A stretch of 64,000 bases of DNA from Pelomonas sp965229315. GTDB taxonomy: Bacteria; Pseudomonadota; Gammaproteobacteria; Burkholderiales; Burkholderiaceae_C. The stretch's first letter is position 1. Every line of letters begins with the position of its first letter. The translations under genes were made by a program, and so were the position numbers. Shown here piece after piece: positions 35,276-44,071 of this stretch. The DNA is taken from assembly GCF_965229315.1 (NCBI RefSeq), contig NZ_CBDDJA010000002.1, forward strand, positions 2,542,001 to 2,606,000, given 5' to 3'. The notes beneath the pieces were generated by a model. It saw nothing but the letters and a program-made list of their open reading frames with translations, did no database searches and was not told the origin of the DNA.

Positions 35276-36946
35276 ATGGAAAAAATCTGGCTCAAGAGCT
35301 ACTCGCCAGGCGTCCCGGCCGAAATCGACGTGGCTGCGCTCGGCTCCATCGCCAGCCACTTCGAGAAGTCAGTGGCGCAGTATCCGGATCGCCAGGCCTT
35401 CATCAGCGGCTCCACCGGCGTGTCACTGACCTACCGGCAACTGGACGACTTGAGCCGCCACGTCGCGGCCTATTTCCAGTCGGTGCTGCGCCTGCCCAAG
35501 GGCACGCGCGTGGCACTGATGATGCCCAACCTGCTTCAGTACCCGGTGTGCTTGTTCGGCCTGCTGCGCGCCGGCTATGTGGTCGTCAACGTCAACCCGA
35601 TGTACACCCCGCGCGAGCTGGAGCATCAACTGAGGGACGCGGGCGCCGAGGCGATGGTGGTTGTCGAGCTGTTTGCACACACCCTGGCCAAGGTCATCGC
35701 CAACACAACGGTCAAACACGTGGTGGTCACCGGCCTGACCGACATGCTGCCCTTCGCGAAACGCGCCATCGGCAACTTCCTCATCCGCACGGTCAAGCGG
35801 GCCGTGCCCGCCTATCGGCTGCCGGGCAGCGTGGGTCTGCGCGACGCGCTGGCGCGGGGCGCCGCGGCGGCCTTCAAGCCGGTCGACCTGCAGCCGGACG
35901 ACCTGGCCTTCCTGCAGTACACCGGCGGCACCACCGGCGTGTCCAAGGGCGCGATGCTGACGCATCGCAGCGTGCTGGCCAACGTGGAGCAGACCCGCGT
36001 CTGGTTCGACCCCATCATCGACAAGCACGAGGCGATGATCAGCGTGACCGCCATCCCGCTGTACCACATCTATGCGCTGGGCAACTGCCTGGGTTGCGTC
36101 GGCACGGGCGGCACCAACGTGCTGGTGGCCGACCCGCGCAACATGCCCGCCTTCGTCAAGGTGCTGTCCAGGCACAGGTTCGCCAGCCTGCCGGCAGTGA
36201 ACACGCTGTTCATCGGCCTGCTCAACGACCCGGGCTTCGCCAAGCTCGACTTCAGCAAGCTGCTGTTCGGCATCGGCGGCGGTGCGGCCGTGCAGCGGGC
36301 GGTGGCCGAGCAATGGCAGCAGGTGACCGGCGCGCCGCTGCTCGAAGGCTACGGCCTGACCGAATGCTCGCCCACCGTGGCCGCCAACCCCTTCGACCTG
36401 AAAGCGTTCGGCGGCGGCATCGGCCTGCCAATGCCGTCCACCGACATCTCCATCCGCAACGGCGAAGGACGCGAACTGCCGGTCGGCGATGCCGGCGAGC
36501 TGTGCGTGCGCGGCCCGCAGGTGATGAAGGGCTACTGGCAGCGGCCGGGCGAGACCGCCGCGGTGATGACCGAGGACGGCTTCCTGCGCACCGGCGACAT
36601 GGCGGTCATGGACGACCGCGGCTTCCTGAAGATCGTCGACCGGCTCAAGGACATGATCCTGGTCTCGGGCTTCAACGTCTACCCGAACGAGATCGAAGAG
36701 GTGGTGATGATGCATCCCGCCGTGCTTGAAGTGGCGGCAGTGGGCAAGCCGCATGCGGGTACCGGCGAGGCGGTGAAACTCTTCGTCGTGAAGAAGTCCC
36801 CGGAACTCACCGAAGCGGCGTTGATGGCGCATTGCCGCGAGAACCTCACCGGCTACAAGATGCCGCGCGAGATCGCGTTCCTCGATGATCTGCCCAAGAG
36901 CAACGTGGGCAAGATCCTGAGGCGCGAGTTGCGGGATCGCGCCTGA
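35276..36946 (+). CDS. Acyl-CoA ligase (FadD-like, AMP-forming)
   Basis: 556 residues. AMP-binding signature YTGGTTGVSKGAMLTHR, then EGYGLTECSP, TGDMAVMDDRGFLKIVDRLKDMI and the catalytic Lys near the end in PKSNVGKILRREL. The length and overall pattern fit long-chain fatty acid:CoA ligases. The ATG at 35276 (MEKIWLKSYSPGVPAEID) matches the family start. It leads a plus-strand operon with FGE and the DUF1254 protein (TGATG junction), suggesting that the pathway yields a carboxylic acid that must be activated. Confidence 0.9.
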   Translation: MEKIWLKSYSPGVPAEIDVAALGSIASHFEKSVAQYPDRQAFISGSTGVSLTYRQLDDLSRHVAAYFQSVLRLPKGTRVALMMPNLLQYPVCLFGLLRAGYVVVNVNPMYTPRELEHQLRDAGAEAMVVVELFAHTLAKVIANTTVKHVVVTGLTDMLPFAKRAIGNFLIRTVKRAVPAYRLPGSVGLRDALARGAAAAFKPVDLQPDDLAFLQYTGGTTGVSKGAMLTHRSVLANVEQTRVWFDPIIDKHEAMISVTAIPLYHIYALGNCLGCVGTGGTNVLVADPRNMPAFVKVLSRHRFASLPAVNTLFIGLLNDPGFAKLDFSKLLFGIGGGAAVQRAVAEQWQQVTGAPLLEGYGLTECSPTVAANPFDLKAFGGGIGLPMPSTDISIRNGEGRELPVGDAGELCVRGPQVMKGYWQRPGETAAVMTEDGFLRTGDMAVMDDRGFLKIVDRLKDMILVSGFNVYPNEIEEVVMMHPAVLEVAAVGKPHAGTGEAVKLFVVKKSPELTEAALMAHCRENLTGYKMPREIAFLDDLPKSNVGKILRRELRDRA

Positions 36947-37980
36947 TGCTCGACGGCATGACACGAAGCGGCTGGCTCCTGGCCGGGGCCGTGGCGCTGG
37001 TGGCCGCGGGCGCCGCCGGTGCGTGGGCGATGCTCACCCGACCGGCGCAGAACGCCGGCGCCGAGCGCGCGGTGTGCACGCTGCCGGCGCCGACGGCTGC
37101 CAGCCCGCATCCCGGCATGGTCTGGGTGCCGGCGGGCAGCTTCGACATCGGCGACACGGTGTACCCCGAAGAAACGCCACGGCGCCCCCGGCGTGTGGAA
37201 GGCTTCTGGATGGACCGGACCGAGGTCACCAACGACGAGTTCAGTGCCTTCGTCACGGCCACGAACTACGTGACCGTGGCCGAGCGCGCCGTCGACCCGG
37301 TGAAGAACCCCGGCCTGCCGGCGGCACTGCAACGGCCGGGCGCAGTCGTGTTTGTCATGCCGAGCGGCCTGCAGGGACAGGGCGACGTCACCCAGTGGTG
37401 GCGCTACATCCCGGGCGCGAACTGGCGCCACCCCGGTGGGCCGAAGACAAGCATCGAAGGCCACGGCGCTTTTCCCGTCGTCGCGGTCACGATCGAGGAT
37501 GCGCAGGCCTATGCACGCTGGAAAGGCCGCGCCTTGCCCAGCGAAGCGCAGTGGGAGTGGGCCGCCCGCGCGGCACGGGACGAGCCGATGCCGACGCACG
37601 ATCAGCCGAAGGAGGCGAACACCTGGCAAGGCGTGTTTCCGGTGATGAATGCCGGCGAGGACGGTTTCATCGGGCTGGCCCCGGTCGGCTGCTATGCACC
37701 GAACGCGCTGGGCCTGCACGACATGATCGGCAATGTCTGGGAACTGACGGCCGACGCGTGGACACCTCACCATGGCGAGGCCGATGCACCGCCGCCTGAC
37801 CAGGTTCCGCCAGGCATGCGCGCGCGTGGCGCCGCGCAACAGGTCATCAAGGGTGGCTCGTTCCTGTGCGCGCCGAACTACTGCATGCGCTACCGCGCCG
37901 GTGCGCGCGAGCCGCAGGACCGCGACCTCGCCGCCAGCCATCTCGGATTTCGCACCATCCTCGTCGCCCCGGGACCGTGA
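36946..37980 (+). CDS. Formylglycine-generating enzyme, membrane-anchored or exported
   Basis: Copper-dependent enzyme that converts the Cys of CxPxR in sulfatases to formylglycine. 344 residues: an N-terminal hydrophobic helix (about residues 9-30), then the FGE/SUMF1 domain from MVWVPAGSFDIGDT to SHLGFR. The catalytic pair is Cys308 and Cys313 in KGGSFLCAPNYCMRYRAGA, with the same five-residue spacing as human Cys336/Cys341. The export segment implies action outside the cytoplasm, unlike most characterised bacterial FGEs. Both sulfatases of the cluster carry the target motif. Start overlaps the ligase stop by one base. Confidence 0.92.
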   Translation: MLDGMTRSGWLLAGAVALVAAGAAGAWAMLTRPAQNAGAERAVCTLPAPTAASPHPGMVWVPAGSFDIGDTVYPEETPRRPRRVEGFWMDRTEVTNDEFSAFVTATNYVTVAERAVDPVKNPGLPAALQRPGAVVFVMPSGLQGQGDVTQWWRYIPGANWRHPGGPKTSIEGHGAFPVVAVTIEDAQAYARWKGRALPSEAQWEWAARAARDEPMPTHDQPKEANTWQGVFPVMNAGEDGFIGLAPVGCYAPNALGLHDMIGNVWELTADAWTPHHGEADAPPPDQVPPGMRARGAAQQVIKGGSFLCAPNYCMRYRAGAREPQDRDLAASHLGFRTILVAPGP

Positions 37981-39398
37981 GCACCGTCATGCCGCTGTCG
38001 TCTGCCCGTCGCCGACGCGCCTGGCTGCGTGGGCTGATCGCATGGCTTGTGATCGTTGTGCTGGTGGCTGCGCTGCTGTTCAGCCAGCGCGACAGGATCG
38101 TCGCGGGCGCCGAGGCCTATCTCTACGGCTACCCCTTGGTGATCATGGCTGTCACGCGCAGCCAGGCCGCCTTGAGCGTCGGCCCGGAGAACCAGTTGCG
38201 CCGCGTGCGCCAGTTTCCCGACGCCAGCTTCAAGGGCGTGGTGCGGCCCAACGTCGACACGCTGTACACCACCGCGTTCATCGACATGGCCCAGGGGCCG
38301 TGGGTGTTCGAGATGGCCGCCAACGACCAGCGCTATGAGGTCATGCCCTTCATGGACGCCTGGACCAACGTCTTCGCCGCACCCGGCACACGCGCCAGTG
38401 GCACGGGCGGGGGCAAATTCCTGCTGGTCGGGCCGACCTGGCGAGGTACGGTGCCGCAAGGCATGCGGCTGCTGCAGTCGCCCACGCGCATCGTCTGGCT
38501 CATCGGCCGCACGCAGACCCACGGTACCGCGGACTACCCGCTGGTCCACCGGCTGCAGGACGGCGTGACCTTGCAGCGATGGGCCGATGGCGCGACCGGC
38601 AGCGTCACCCATCGTGTGACCCACGGCGCCGCGGCCCAGCCAGCGTGGCAAGCCAGCGCCGAACCTACGAGGCCACCCTTTGAGCAAGTGCAGGCCCTGA
38701 GCACCGAGGCCTTCTTCACGCGGCTTGCCGCGCTGATGGTGGACAACCCCGCAGCCGCTGCCGACGGCCCGATGCTGGCCCGTCTGTCGAGTCTGGGCAT
38801 CACGCCCGGCCAGCCTTTGCGCTGGAGCCTGCTCGACCGCTGGTGCGTCAGCCTGGGCCGCTGGGTCGCCGACTTCAAGTTGGCGCGTGAACTGAAGAAG
38901 CCGCGCCAAGGGGTGCGGGGCTGGTCCACACCGCCGCGGAACCTGGGCCAGTACGGCATCGACTACGCCACCCGTGCCGGCGTGGCAATGGTCGGCCTGG
39001 GTGCCAACCTGGCTGCCGACGCCCTCTATCCGAACGCGCAGGTCGACGGCCAAGGTGAGCCCCTGGACGGCAGCCGCCGCTACCGCCTGCATTTCAAGGC
39101 CGGCGAACTGCCGCCCGTCAAGGCCTTCTGGTCGGTGACGGCCTACGGCGCCGACGACTACCTGATCGCCAACCCGATGCAACGCTACGCGCTCGGTGAC
39201 CGCGATCCGCTGGTGTTCAACGCCGATGGGTCACTGGATCTGTGGATACAGGCGGACGAGCCCGCTGCGGACAAGAAGAACAACTGGCTGCCGGTCAAGG
39301 CCGGCGCGCGCTTCCTGCTCAACGCACGCCTGTACTGGCCCGAGGACGCCGCACTCGACGGACGCTGGGGCATGCCGGCCGTCGAGCGGCTCCACTGA
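37977..39398 (+). CDS. DUF1254/DUF1214 domain protein
   Basis: 473 residues from a GTG overlapping the FGE stop (GTGA); an ATG at 37989 is the alternative. An N-terminal membrane helix is followed by the DUF1254 pattern (AEAYLYGYPLVIMAVTRSQ, then RPNVDTLYTTAFIDMAQGPWVF) and DUF1214 (AFWSVTAYGADDYLIANPMQRYALGDRDPL, WLPVKAGARFLLNARLYWPE). The family is widespread in catabolic and envelope contexts without a defined activity. Confidence 0.85.
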   Translation: MSTVMPLSSARRRRAWLRGLIAWLVIVVLVAALLFSQRDRIVAGAEAYLYGYPLVIMAVTRSQAALSVGPENQLRRVRQFPDASFKGVVRPNVDTLYTTAFIDMAQGPWVFEMAANDQRYEVMPFMDAWTNVFAAPGTRASGTGGGKFLLVGPTWRGTVPQGMRLLQSPTRIVWLIGRTQTHGTADYPLVHRLQDGVTLQRWADGATGSVTHRVTHGAAAQPAWQASAEPTRPPFEQVQALSTEAFFTRLAALMVDNPAAAADGPMLARLSSLGITPGQPLRWSLLDRWCVSLGRWVADFKLARELKKPRQGVRGWSTPPRNLGQYGIDYATRAGVAMVGLGANLAADALYPNAQVDGQGEPLDGSRRYRLHFKAGELPPVKAFWSVTAYGADDYLIANPMQRYALGDRDPLVFNADGSLDLWIQADEPAADKKNNWLPVKAGARFLLNARLYWPEDAALDGRWGMPAVERLH

Positions 39399-39453
39399 CC
39401 GCTGCCTGCCAGCGTCAGCACCCCTTTCAGAACCCGCCATCCGACGAGTCCGC

Positions 39454-40003
39454 GTGCAAGCCCAGACCCTTCAGATGATCGCCGTCGTCGGCGTGCTGAC
39501 CGCCTTCGCCCTGGCCGAACTCGTGCAGGGCCGCTTCTTCGCCAGAGAGGCCACGCGCGAGGACAACAGGCTCGACGTCGCGGTCACGCTGCTCTTCCCG
39601 CTCATCAGCGGCGCAGTACTGGCCGTCGCCGGCGCGTTGTGCGCGCTGCTGATGCCTGACCAACGCGATGCGCTGGCTGTACCGGCACGCCGCGCTGCGA
39701 CCGCTGGCCTGGATGCTGCAGCGCGTGATCTCGACGCCGGCCACCCACTTCGCGCACCACGCACTGGTGCAGGACGACGGCATCGGCCACTACACCGGCA
39801 ACTACGGCAACCTGCTGTTCATCTGGGATGTGCTGCTGGGCACGGCCCACATCACCCAGCGCTACCCACCGGCGTTCGGCCTGGCCGACGACCGCGCGCA
39901 CGGACCGGAGTCCTGGCGTGTGCAGTTCATCTATCCGCTGCTGCGCTCGCGCCGCGCCGGCACCGTGCTGGGCACGGGCGGCCATCGTCCGCCGGAGCCC
40001 TGA
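39454..40003 (+). pseudogene. Broken sterol desaturase/fatty acid hydroxylase-like gene
   Basis: The first 68-75 codons (LTAFALAELVQGRFFAREATREDNRLDVAV) read as the N-terminal membrane region of this family and stop matching near 39660. From 39668, in the next frame, comes the family C-terminus (VISTPATHFAHHALVQDDGIGHYTGNYGNLLFIWDVLLGT). The last His cluster (HFAHH) is kept, but the two earlier His boxes and about 100-120 residues between are missing. An internal deletion with a frameshift is the simplest reading, so no working diiron enzyme is expected. Confidence 0.7.
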
Positions 40004-40040
40004 CCGTCATAGGCCAGGCCCGATCGTCAGGTCCGCAGCC

Positions 40041-42398
40041 TCACGTGCGTCCGCTCCTGGCAAAGGCCATGACGCCGTCGGCCACCTTCCCGCAGCGCAG
40101 CGCCAGCAAGTCCAGCACGTAGTTCTGGTGCAGCCGCCAGGGCCTGCGGTCGCCCTGCTTAGGCAGCAGCGCAGCCGCCCGTTGCACATAGCCTGACGTG
40201 AAGTCGAGGAAGGGCTCGGGCGCGACATCGACGCCGCGTGTCGGCGTGAACACGGTGTGGCCGTGGCGGTCCATGCGACGCAGCAGGCGGCAGAAGTAGC
40301 GCGCCGTGAGGTCCGCCTTGAGCGTCCAGCTGGCGTTGGTGTAGCCGAAGGTGTTGGCCAGGTTGGGCAGGCCGCTGAACATCATGCCCTTGTAGACCAG
40401 CAGGTCGGCCGGGTTGACGGGCCGCCCGTCCAGGCTGAGCTTTGCGTCGCCGAACAGGTTGAGCTGCAGCCCGGTGGCGGTGACGATGACATCCGCCTTC
40501 AGCAACTGCCCCGAACGCAGCTGGATGCCGTCCGCGGTGAAGGTCTCGATCTGGTCGGTGGCCACCGACGCCCGCCCCTCCCGCAGGGCCTTGAACAGGT
40601 CGCCATCGGGCACCAGGCACAGGCGCTGATCCCAGGGCTTGTAGTTCGGTTTGAAGTGTTTGTCGACATCGAACTGCGGCCCCAGGGCCTCACGCACCAT
40701 GCGCACCAACCGCGCCTTCGCAGGGCCCGGGTACCTGCGCATCACGCGGTAGAAGTACATGCCGACCAGCACGTTCTTGCTGCGGATCAGGCGATAGGCC
40801 AGGCGTGCCGGCAGCCAGCGCTTGAGCGTTTCGGCGAGCGCATCGACGCCGGGGCGCGCCACCACGTAGGACGGCGAACGCTGCAACATCGTCACGTGCG
40901 CGGCCGTGCGCGCCATCTCGGGCACCAGGGTCACGGCGGTGGCGCCGCTGCCGATGATCACCACCCGCTTGCCCGCGTAGTCCAGCCCTTCGGGCCAGAA
41001 CTGCGGGTGCACCACCGGGCCGGCGAATTGCGCCTCGCCCGGGAACTGCGGCCGGTGGCCCTGCGCATAGCTGTAGTAGCCACTGCAGAACATCAGGAAT
41101 CGGGGCTTCATCTGCACGCGCTGGCGCTGCGGACCCCGCTCCACCTGCACGGTCCAACGCTCCTCGGCGGCCGACCAGTCGGCGCTGACCAGCCGGTGCT
41201 GCGTGCGGATGTGGGCACCGATGCCGTGTTCCACGGCGGCCTCGCGGATGTAGTCGCGGATGGACGCACCGTCGGCAATGGATTGGGCGGCGCGCCAGGG
41301 CTTGAACTCATAGCCCAGCGTGTACATGTCCGAATCGGAGCGGATGCCGGGATAGCGGAACAGGTCCCAGGTGCCGCCGATCGCGTCGCGTGCCTCCAGC
41401 AGTGCGAACGACTTGCCGCGGCCATCGCGCTGCAGGTGCACGGCGGCGCCGATGCCCGACAGTCCCGCGCCGACGATGAGCACGTCCGGCTCCTCGGGCG
41501 CACTGCTGCGCTCGGCTGACAGCAGGAAGCGGGCAGCCGCGCGCACCGAGCGGCGCGACTCCGGCAACTGCCGCACCAACTGCCACACATGCGGGACACC
41601 CGGGAACACTTGCAACTCGACCGTCACCCCGGCTTCGCGCGCCCGCTGCGCCAGCCGGATGGAGTCGTCGCGCAGCACTTCCGATTCCCCCACGTGCAGC
41701 AGCAGGGGCGGCAGGCCCGTCATGTCGCCGAACAAGGGCGAGGCCCGCGGCTGCGTCGGGTCGGCGCCCGCCAGGTAGGCCTCGGTCAGATGCGGCAATT
41801 GCGCGGGGTCGAACATCGCATCGCGCCCGGCATTGAGCGTGATCGACGGGCTGCCGCCCGTCAGGTCCAGCGCCGCAGAGAACAAGGCCGCCGCCGCGGG
41901 CAGTGGCTCGCCGGCGTCCCGCAGCGAGAGCATCAAGCCCAGGGCCAGATTGCCACCGGCGCTGTCACCGGCCACGGCGAGGCGGTGCGTCGGTGCTTCA
42001 GCGCGCAACGCGCGGTAGACCGCCATCGCGTCCTGCGGTGCAGCCGGGAACGGGTGTTCGGGCGCCAGGCGGTAATCCGGTGCGAACACGCGCAGACCTT
42101 GCAAGGCGAAGGCCGCGGTCAGCGGCCGGTGAGTGCGCGCCGAACAACCGACGAAGCCACCCCCGTGCAGGTACAGCAGCGTGGTCGTGGCGCATGGGCC
42201 CGCGACGTCGGCCTCGACCCACTCGCCGGGCACGCCGCCCACGATGGCCGGCGTGTAGCGCACGCCCTTGGCGGCGGGCAGCGGCTTGCCGAAGGCCGCC
42301 CGCACGGCGGCGATGTCGCGCATGTCGGCCAAGGCGGGCCTGACCCGTCGCCGCACCACGAACGCGGCCGCCCGGGCCTGCCAGCTTGCTTTCATCAT
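40041..42398 (-). CDS. Esterase - Baeyer-Villiger monooxygenase fusion
   Basis: 785 residues. Residues 1 to about 300 form a hormone-sensitive-lipase-type esterase: HGGGF at 79-83, nucleophile Ser146 in GDSAGG, catalytic His270 in GVPHVW. Residues from about 303 are a flavin monooxygenase: FAD motif GAGLSGIGAA near 310, the Baeyer-Villiger fingerprint FAGPVVHPQFWP, and the NADPH motif GSGATA. One polypeptide could insert oxygen next to a ketone and hydrolyse the resulting ester or lactone. Start at the first of two adjacent ATGs, 23 bp after the SDR stop; an upstream GTG inside the SDR is an alternative. Confidence 0.88.
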   Translation of the reverse strand: MMKASWQARAAAFVVRRRVRPALADMRDIAAVRAAFGKPLPAAKGVRYTPAIVGGVPGEWVEADVAGPCATTTLLYLHGGGFVGCSARTHRPLTAAFALQGLRVFAPDYRLAPEHPFPAAPQDAMAVYRALRAEAPTHRLAVAGDSAGGNLALGLMLSLRDAGEPLPAAAALFSAALDLTGGSPSITLNAGRDAMFDPAQLPHLTEAYLAGADPTQPRASPLFGDMTGLPPLLLHVGESEVLRDDSIRLAQRAREAGVTVELQVFPGVPHVWQLVRQLPESRRSVRAAARFLLSAERSSAPEEPDVLIVGAGLSGIGAAVHLQRDGRGKSFALLEARDAIGGTWDLFRYPGIRSDSDMYTLGYEFKPWRAAQSIADGASIRDYIREAAVEHGIGAHIRTQHRLVSADWSAAEERWTVQVERGPQRQRVQMKPRFLMFCSGYYSYAQGHRPQFPGEAQFAGPVVHPQFWPEGLDYAGKRVVIIGSGATAVTLVPEMARTAAHVTMLQRSPSYVVARPGVDALAETLKRWLPARLAYRLIRSKNVLVGMYFYRVMRRYPGPAKARLVRMVREALGPQFDVDKHFKPNYKPWDQRLCLVPDGDLFKALREGRASVATDQIETFTADGIQLRSGQLLKADVIVTATGLQLNLFGDAKLSLDGRPVNPADLLVYKGMMFSGLPNLANTFGYTNASWTLKADLTARYFCRLLRRMDRHGHTVFTPTRGVDVAPEPFLDFTSGYVQRAAALLPKQGDRRPWRLHQNYVLDLLALRCGKVADGVMAFARSGRT

Positions 42399-42420
42399 GG
42401 GTGGATGCCTGTGGGGTGAG

Positions 42421-43278
42421 TTATGGGACGCGGATGCCCTGACGGGCGAGGCCACGCGCGACCCATTTCCAGTAGGTCACCGGGAACAGGCGCTGCACCC
42501 AGGCGGCGGCCACCGCGTCCGAGCCCACCATCACCCGCGGCTCGCGCCCCTCGATGCCGCGCAGGATGCGCGCGGCGGCGGCTTCAGGCGACAGACGCAG
42601 CGCGCGACGTGCGAGGTCCTGGTGCATCTTCAGTTCGGCCGGCGACGCGCCTTTCGGCAATCGAGCGTTGGCAGCAATGCCGGTGCGCACGCCGCCGGGA
42701 TGCACCACTGTCACGCCCACCGTCGACCGGCCGGCCTCCAGTTCGTGCCGCAGCGATTCGGAGAATCCGCGCACGGCGAATTTCGCCGCGCAATAAGCCG
42801 TCTGTCCGGGCGGCGCGATGATGCCGAAGATGCTGGAGAGATTGACGATCTGTGCGGCCGGGGCTTGCCGCAGCAAGGGCAGGAAGGTCCGCGTCAATCG
42901 CACCACCGCGCTGAAGTTGATGCTCATCAGCCAATCGAAATCGGCCTCGGCCACCTGCTCGAAGGTGCCGCCCAGCGCGACACCGGCGTTGTTGACCAGG
43001 ATCGTGGCGCGGCCATGGCGGGCCAGCACATCGGCGAGCATGACGTACGCAGACTCGGGCCGGGCCATGTCCAGCACCTGCGTGGTGACCGTGACGGTGC
43101 CGTCGATGGCACGGGCCTGGGCGGCGACAGCCTCCAGGCCGGACGCATTCACGTCGGACAAGGCCAGGTGGCAGCCGCGCTCGGCCAGTTGCAGGGCCAG
43201 CGCGGCACCGATGCCACCGGCGGCACCGGTGATCACGGCCACGCCGCCACGTGGATCGAGGGTTGGGGGGCGTGTCAT
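42421..43278 (-). CDS. Short-chain dehydrogenase/reductase 2
   Basis: 285 residues. Cofactor motif TGAAGGIG near residue 17, NNAG, catalytic Ser in LSSIFG and YxxxK in YCAAK; a C-terminal extension (WVQRLFPVTYWKWVARGLA) may touch the membrane. Strong AAAGGAG before the ATG. It lies upstream of the esterase-monooxygenase fusion, so it may make the ketone that the monooxygenase uses. Distinct from SDR 1 at 27375. Confidence 0.87.
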   Translation of the reverse strand: MTRPPTLDPRGGVAVITGAAGGIGAALALQLAERGCHLALSDVNASGLEAVAAQARAIDGTVTVTTQVLDMARPESAYVMLADVLARHGRATILVNNAGVALGGTFEQVAEADFDWLMSINFSAVVRLTRTFLPLLRQAPAAQIVNLSSIFGIIAPPGQTAYCAAKFAVRGFSESLRHELEAGRSTVGVTVVHPGGVRTGIAANARLPKGASPAELKMHQDLARRALRLSPEAAAARILRGIEGREPRVMVGSDAVAAAWVQRLFPVTYWKWVARGLARQGIRVP

Positions 43279-43289
43279 GGCGGCTCCTT

Positions 43290-43934
43290 TCAGAGAGTCG
43301 AGACCAGGGCGAGCAAGCTCGCCAGGTGCACCAGCGCCGCCGCCAGGGCGAGCACCAGGGCCACCCAGACCCTGGGCCTCAGCGCAAGGCTGACGACCAC
43401 CTGGGCCGGGAAGCTGAACGTCACTGCCGTGCCAGCGGTCTTCAGCGCATGCACGTCAGCCAGCGCGGGATCGAGGACCAGCGCCATCATGTCGCGCCGG
43501 CTGCGATAGCGCATGGCGCCGACCACGTGCCAACCCGGGTCCGGCGCGGTATTCCACGCGTCCACATAGCCACCCACCTTGCGCATCGCCATCACGGGAT
43601 GGCCCCCATGACGGACCAAAAGCTTGACGAAGCGCCGCGCATAGGCCTGGAACAGCGCCAGGCCCTGAGCGGGCGCGCCGGTCACCGGATGCGGCACCTC
43701 GCCCGGGTGCACGCGCACCAGATTGCTCATGACGAACTCCTTGCCGTCGTCAGCCTCCAGGAAGGCACGCACCACGGCCGGGTCGCTGTAGTGATTGAGC
43801 TTCAGTCGCGCCGCCTCGGCCATGAAGGCGTCAATCTCGGCCTTGCTCAAGGCACCCCGCTGGTTGTCGTACCAGAGCCGAAAGGCGCCATACAACGCCA
43901 GCGCCGCGAACCAGACCCACCACGCGCCGACCAT
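43290..43934 (-). CDS. Membrane protein with DUF1330-like domain
   Basis: 214 residues. Hydrophobic segments at both ends (WWVWFAALALYGAFRLWY and the last 40 residues) flank a soluble part with LVRVHPGEVPHPVTGAPAQGLALFQAYARRFVKLLVRHGGHPVMAMRKVGGYVD, resembling ferredoxin-like DUF1330/monooxygenase-type barrels. Function unknown. Its ATG overlaps the stop of a 39-codon frame by one base. First long gene downstream of operator C. Confidence 0.7.
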   Translation of the reverse strand: MVGAWWVWFAALALYGAFRLWYDNQRGALSKAEIDAFMAEAARLKLNHYSDPAVVRAFLEADDGKEFVMSNLVRVHPGEVPHPVTGAPAQGLALFQAYARRFVKLLVRHGGHPVMAMRKVGGYVDAWNTAPDPGWHVVGAMRYRSRRDMMALVLDPALADVHALKTAGTAVTFSFPAQVVVSLALRPRVWVALVLALAAALVHLASLLALVSTL

Positions 43935-44053
43935 CAGGCTGCCTCCCCTTCGACGCAGATCGGGTGCTCACCGCCACTTAGTCCCTGAGGACGTCTGTCG
44001 TCGATCCCGATGCGCTGACCCACCGGTTCGGCAACAGTTTGGCAAGGCTCCAT
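43934..44053 (-). CDS. Possible 39-residue leader or small protein
   Basis: A short frame starting MEPCQTVAEPVGQR and ending EHPICVEGEAA. GGAG stands eight bases before the ATG, and the stop overlaps the next gene's start (TGATG). It begins 20 bp downstream of operator C, so it would be the first frame of that transcript. It has two cysteines but no recognised domain. It may be a real small protein, a translational coupler, or chance. Confidence 0.4.
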   Translation of the reverse strand: MEPCQTVAEPVGQRIGIDDRRPQGLSGGEHPICVEGEAA

Positions 44054-44071
44054 GGTGCAATCTCCAATATA

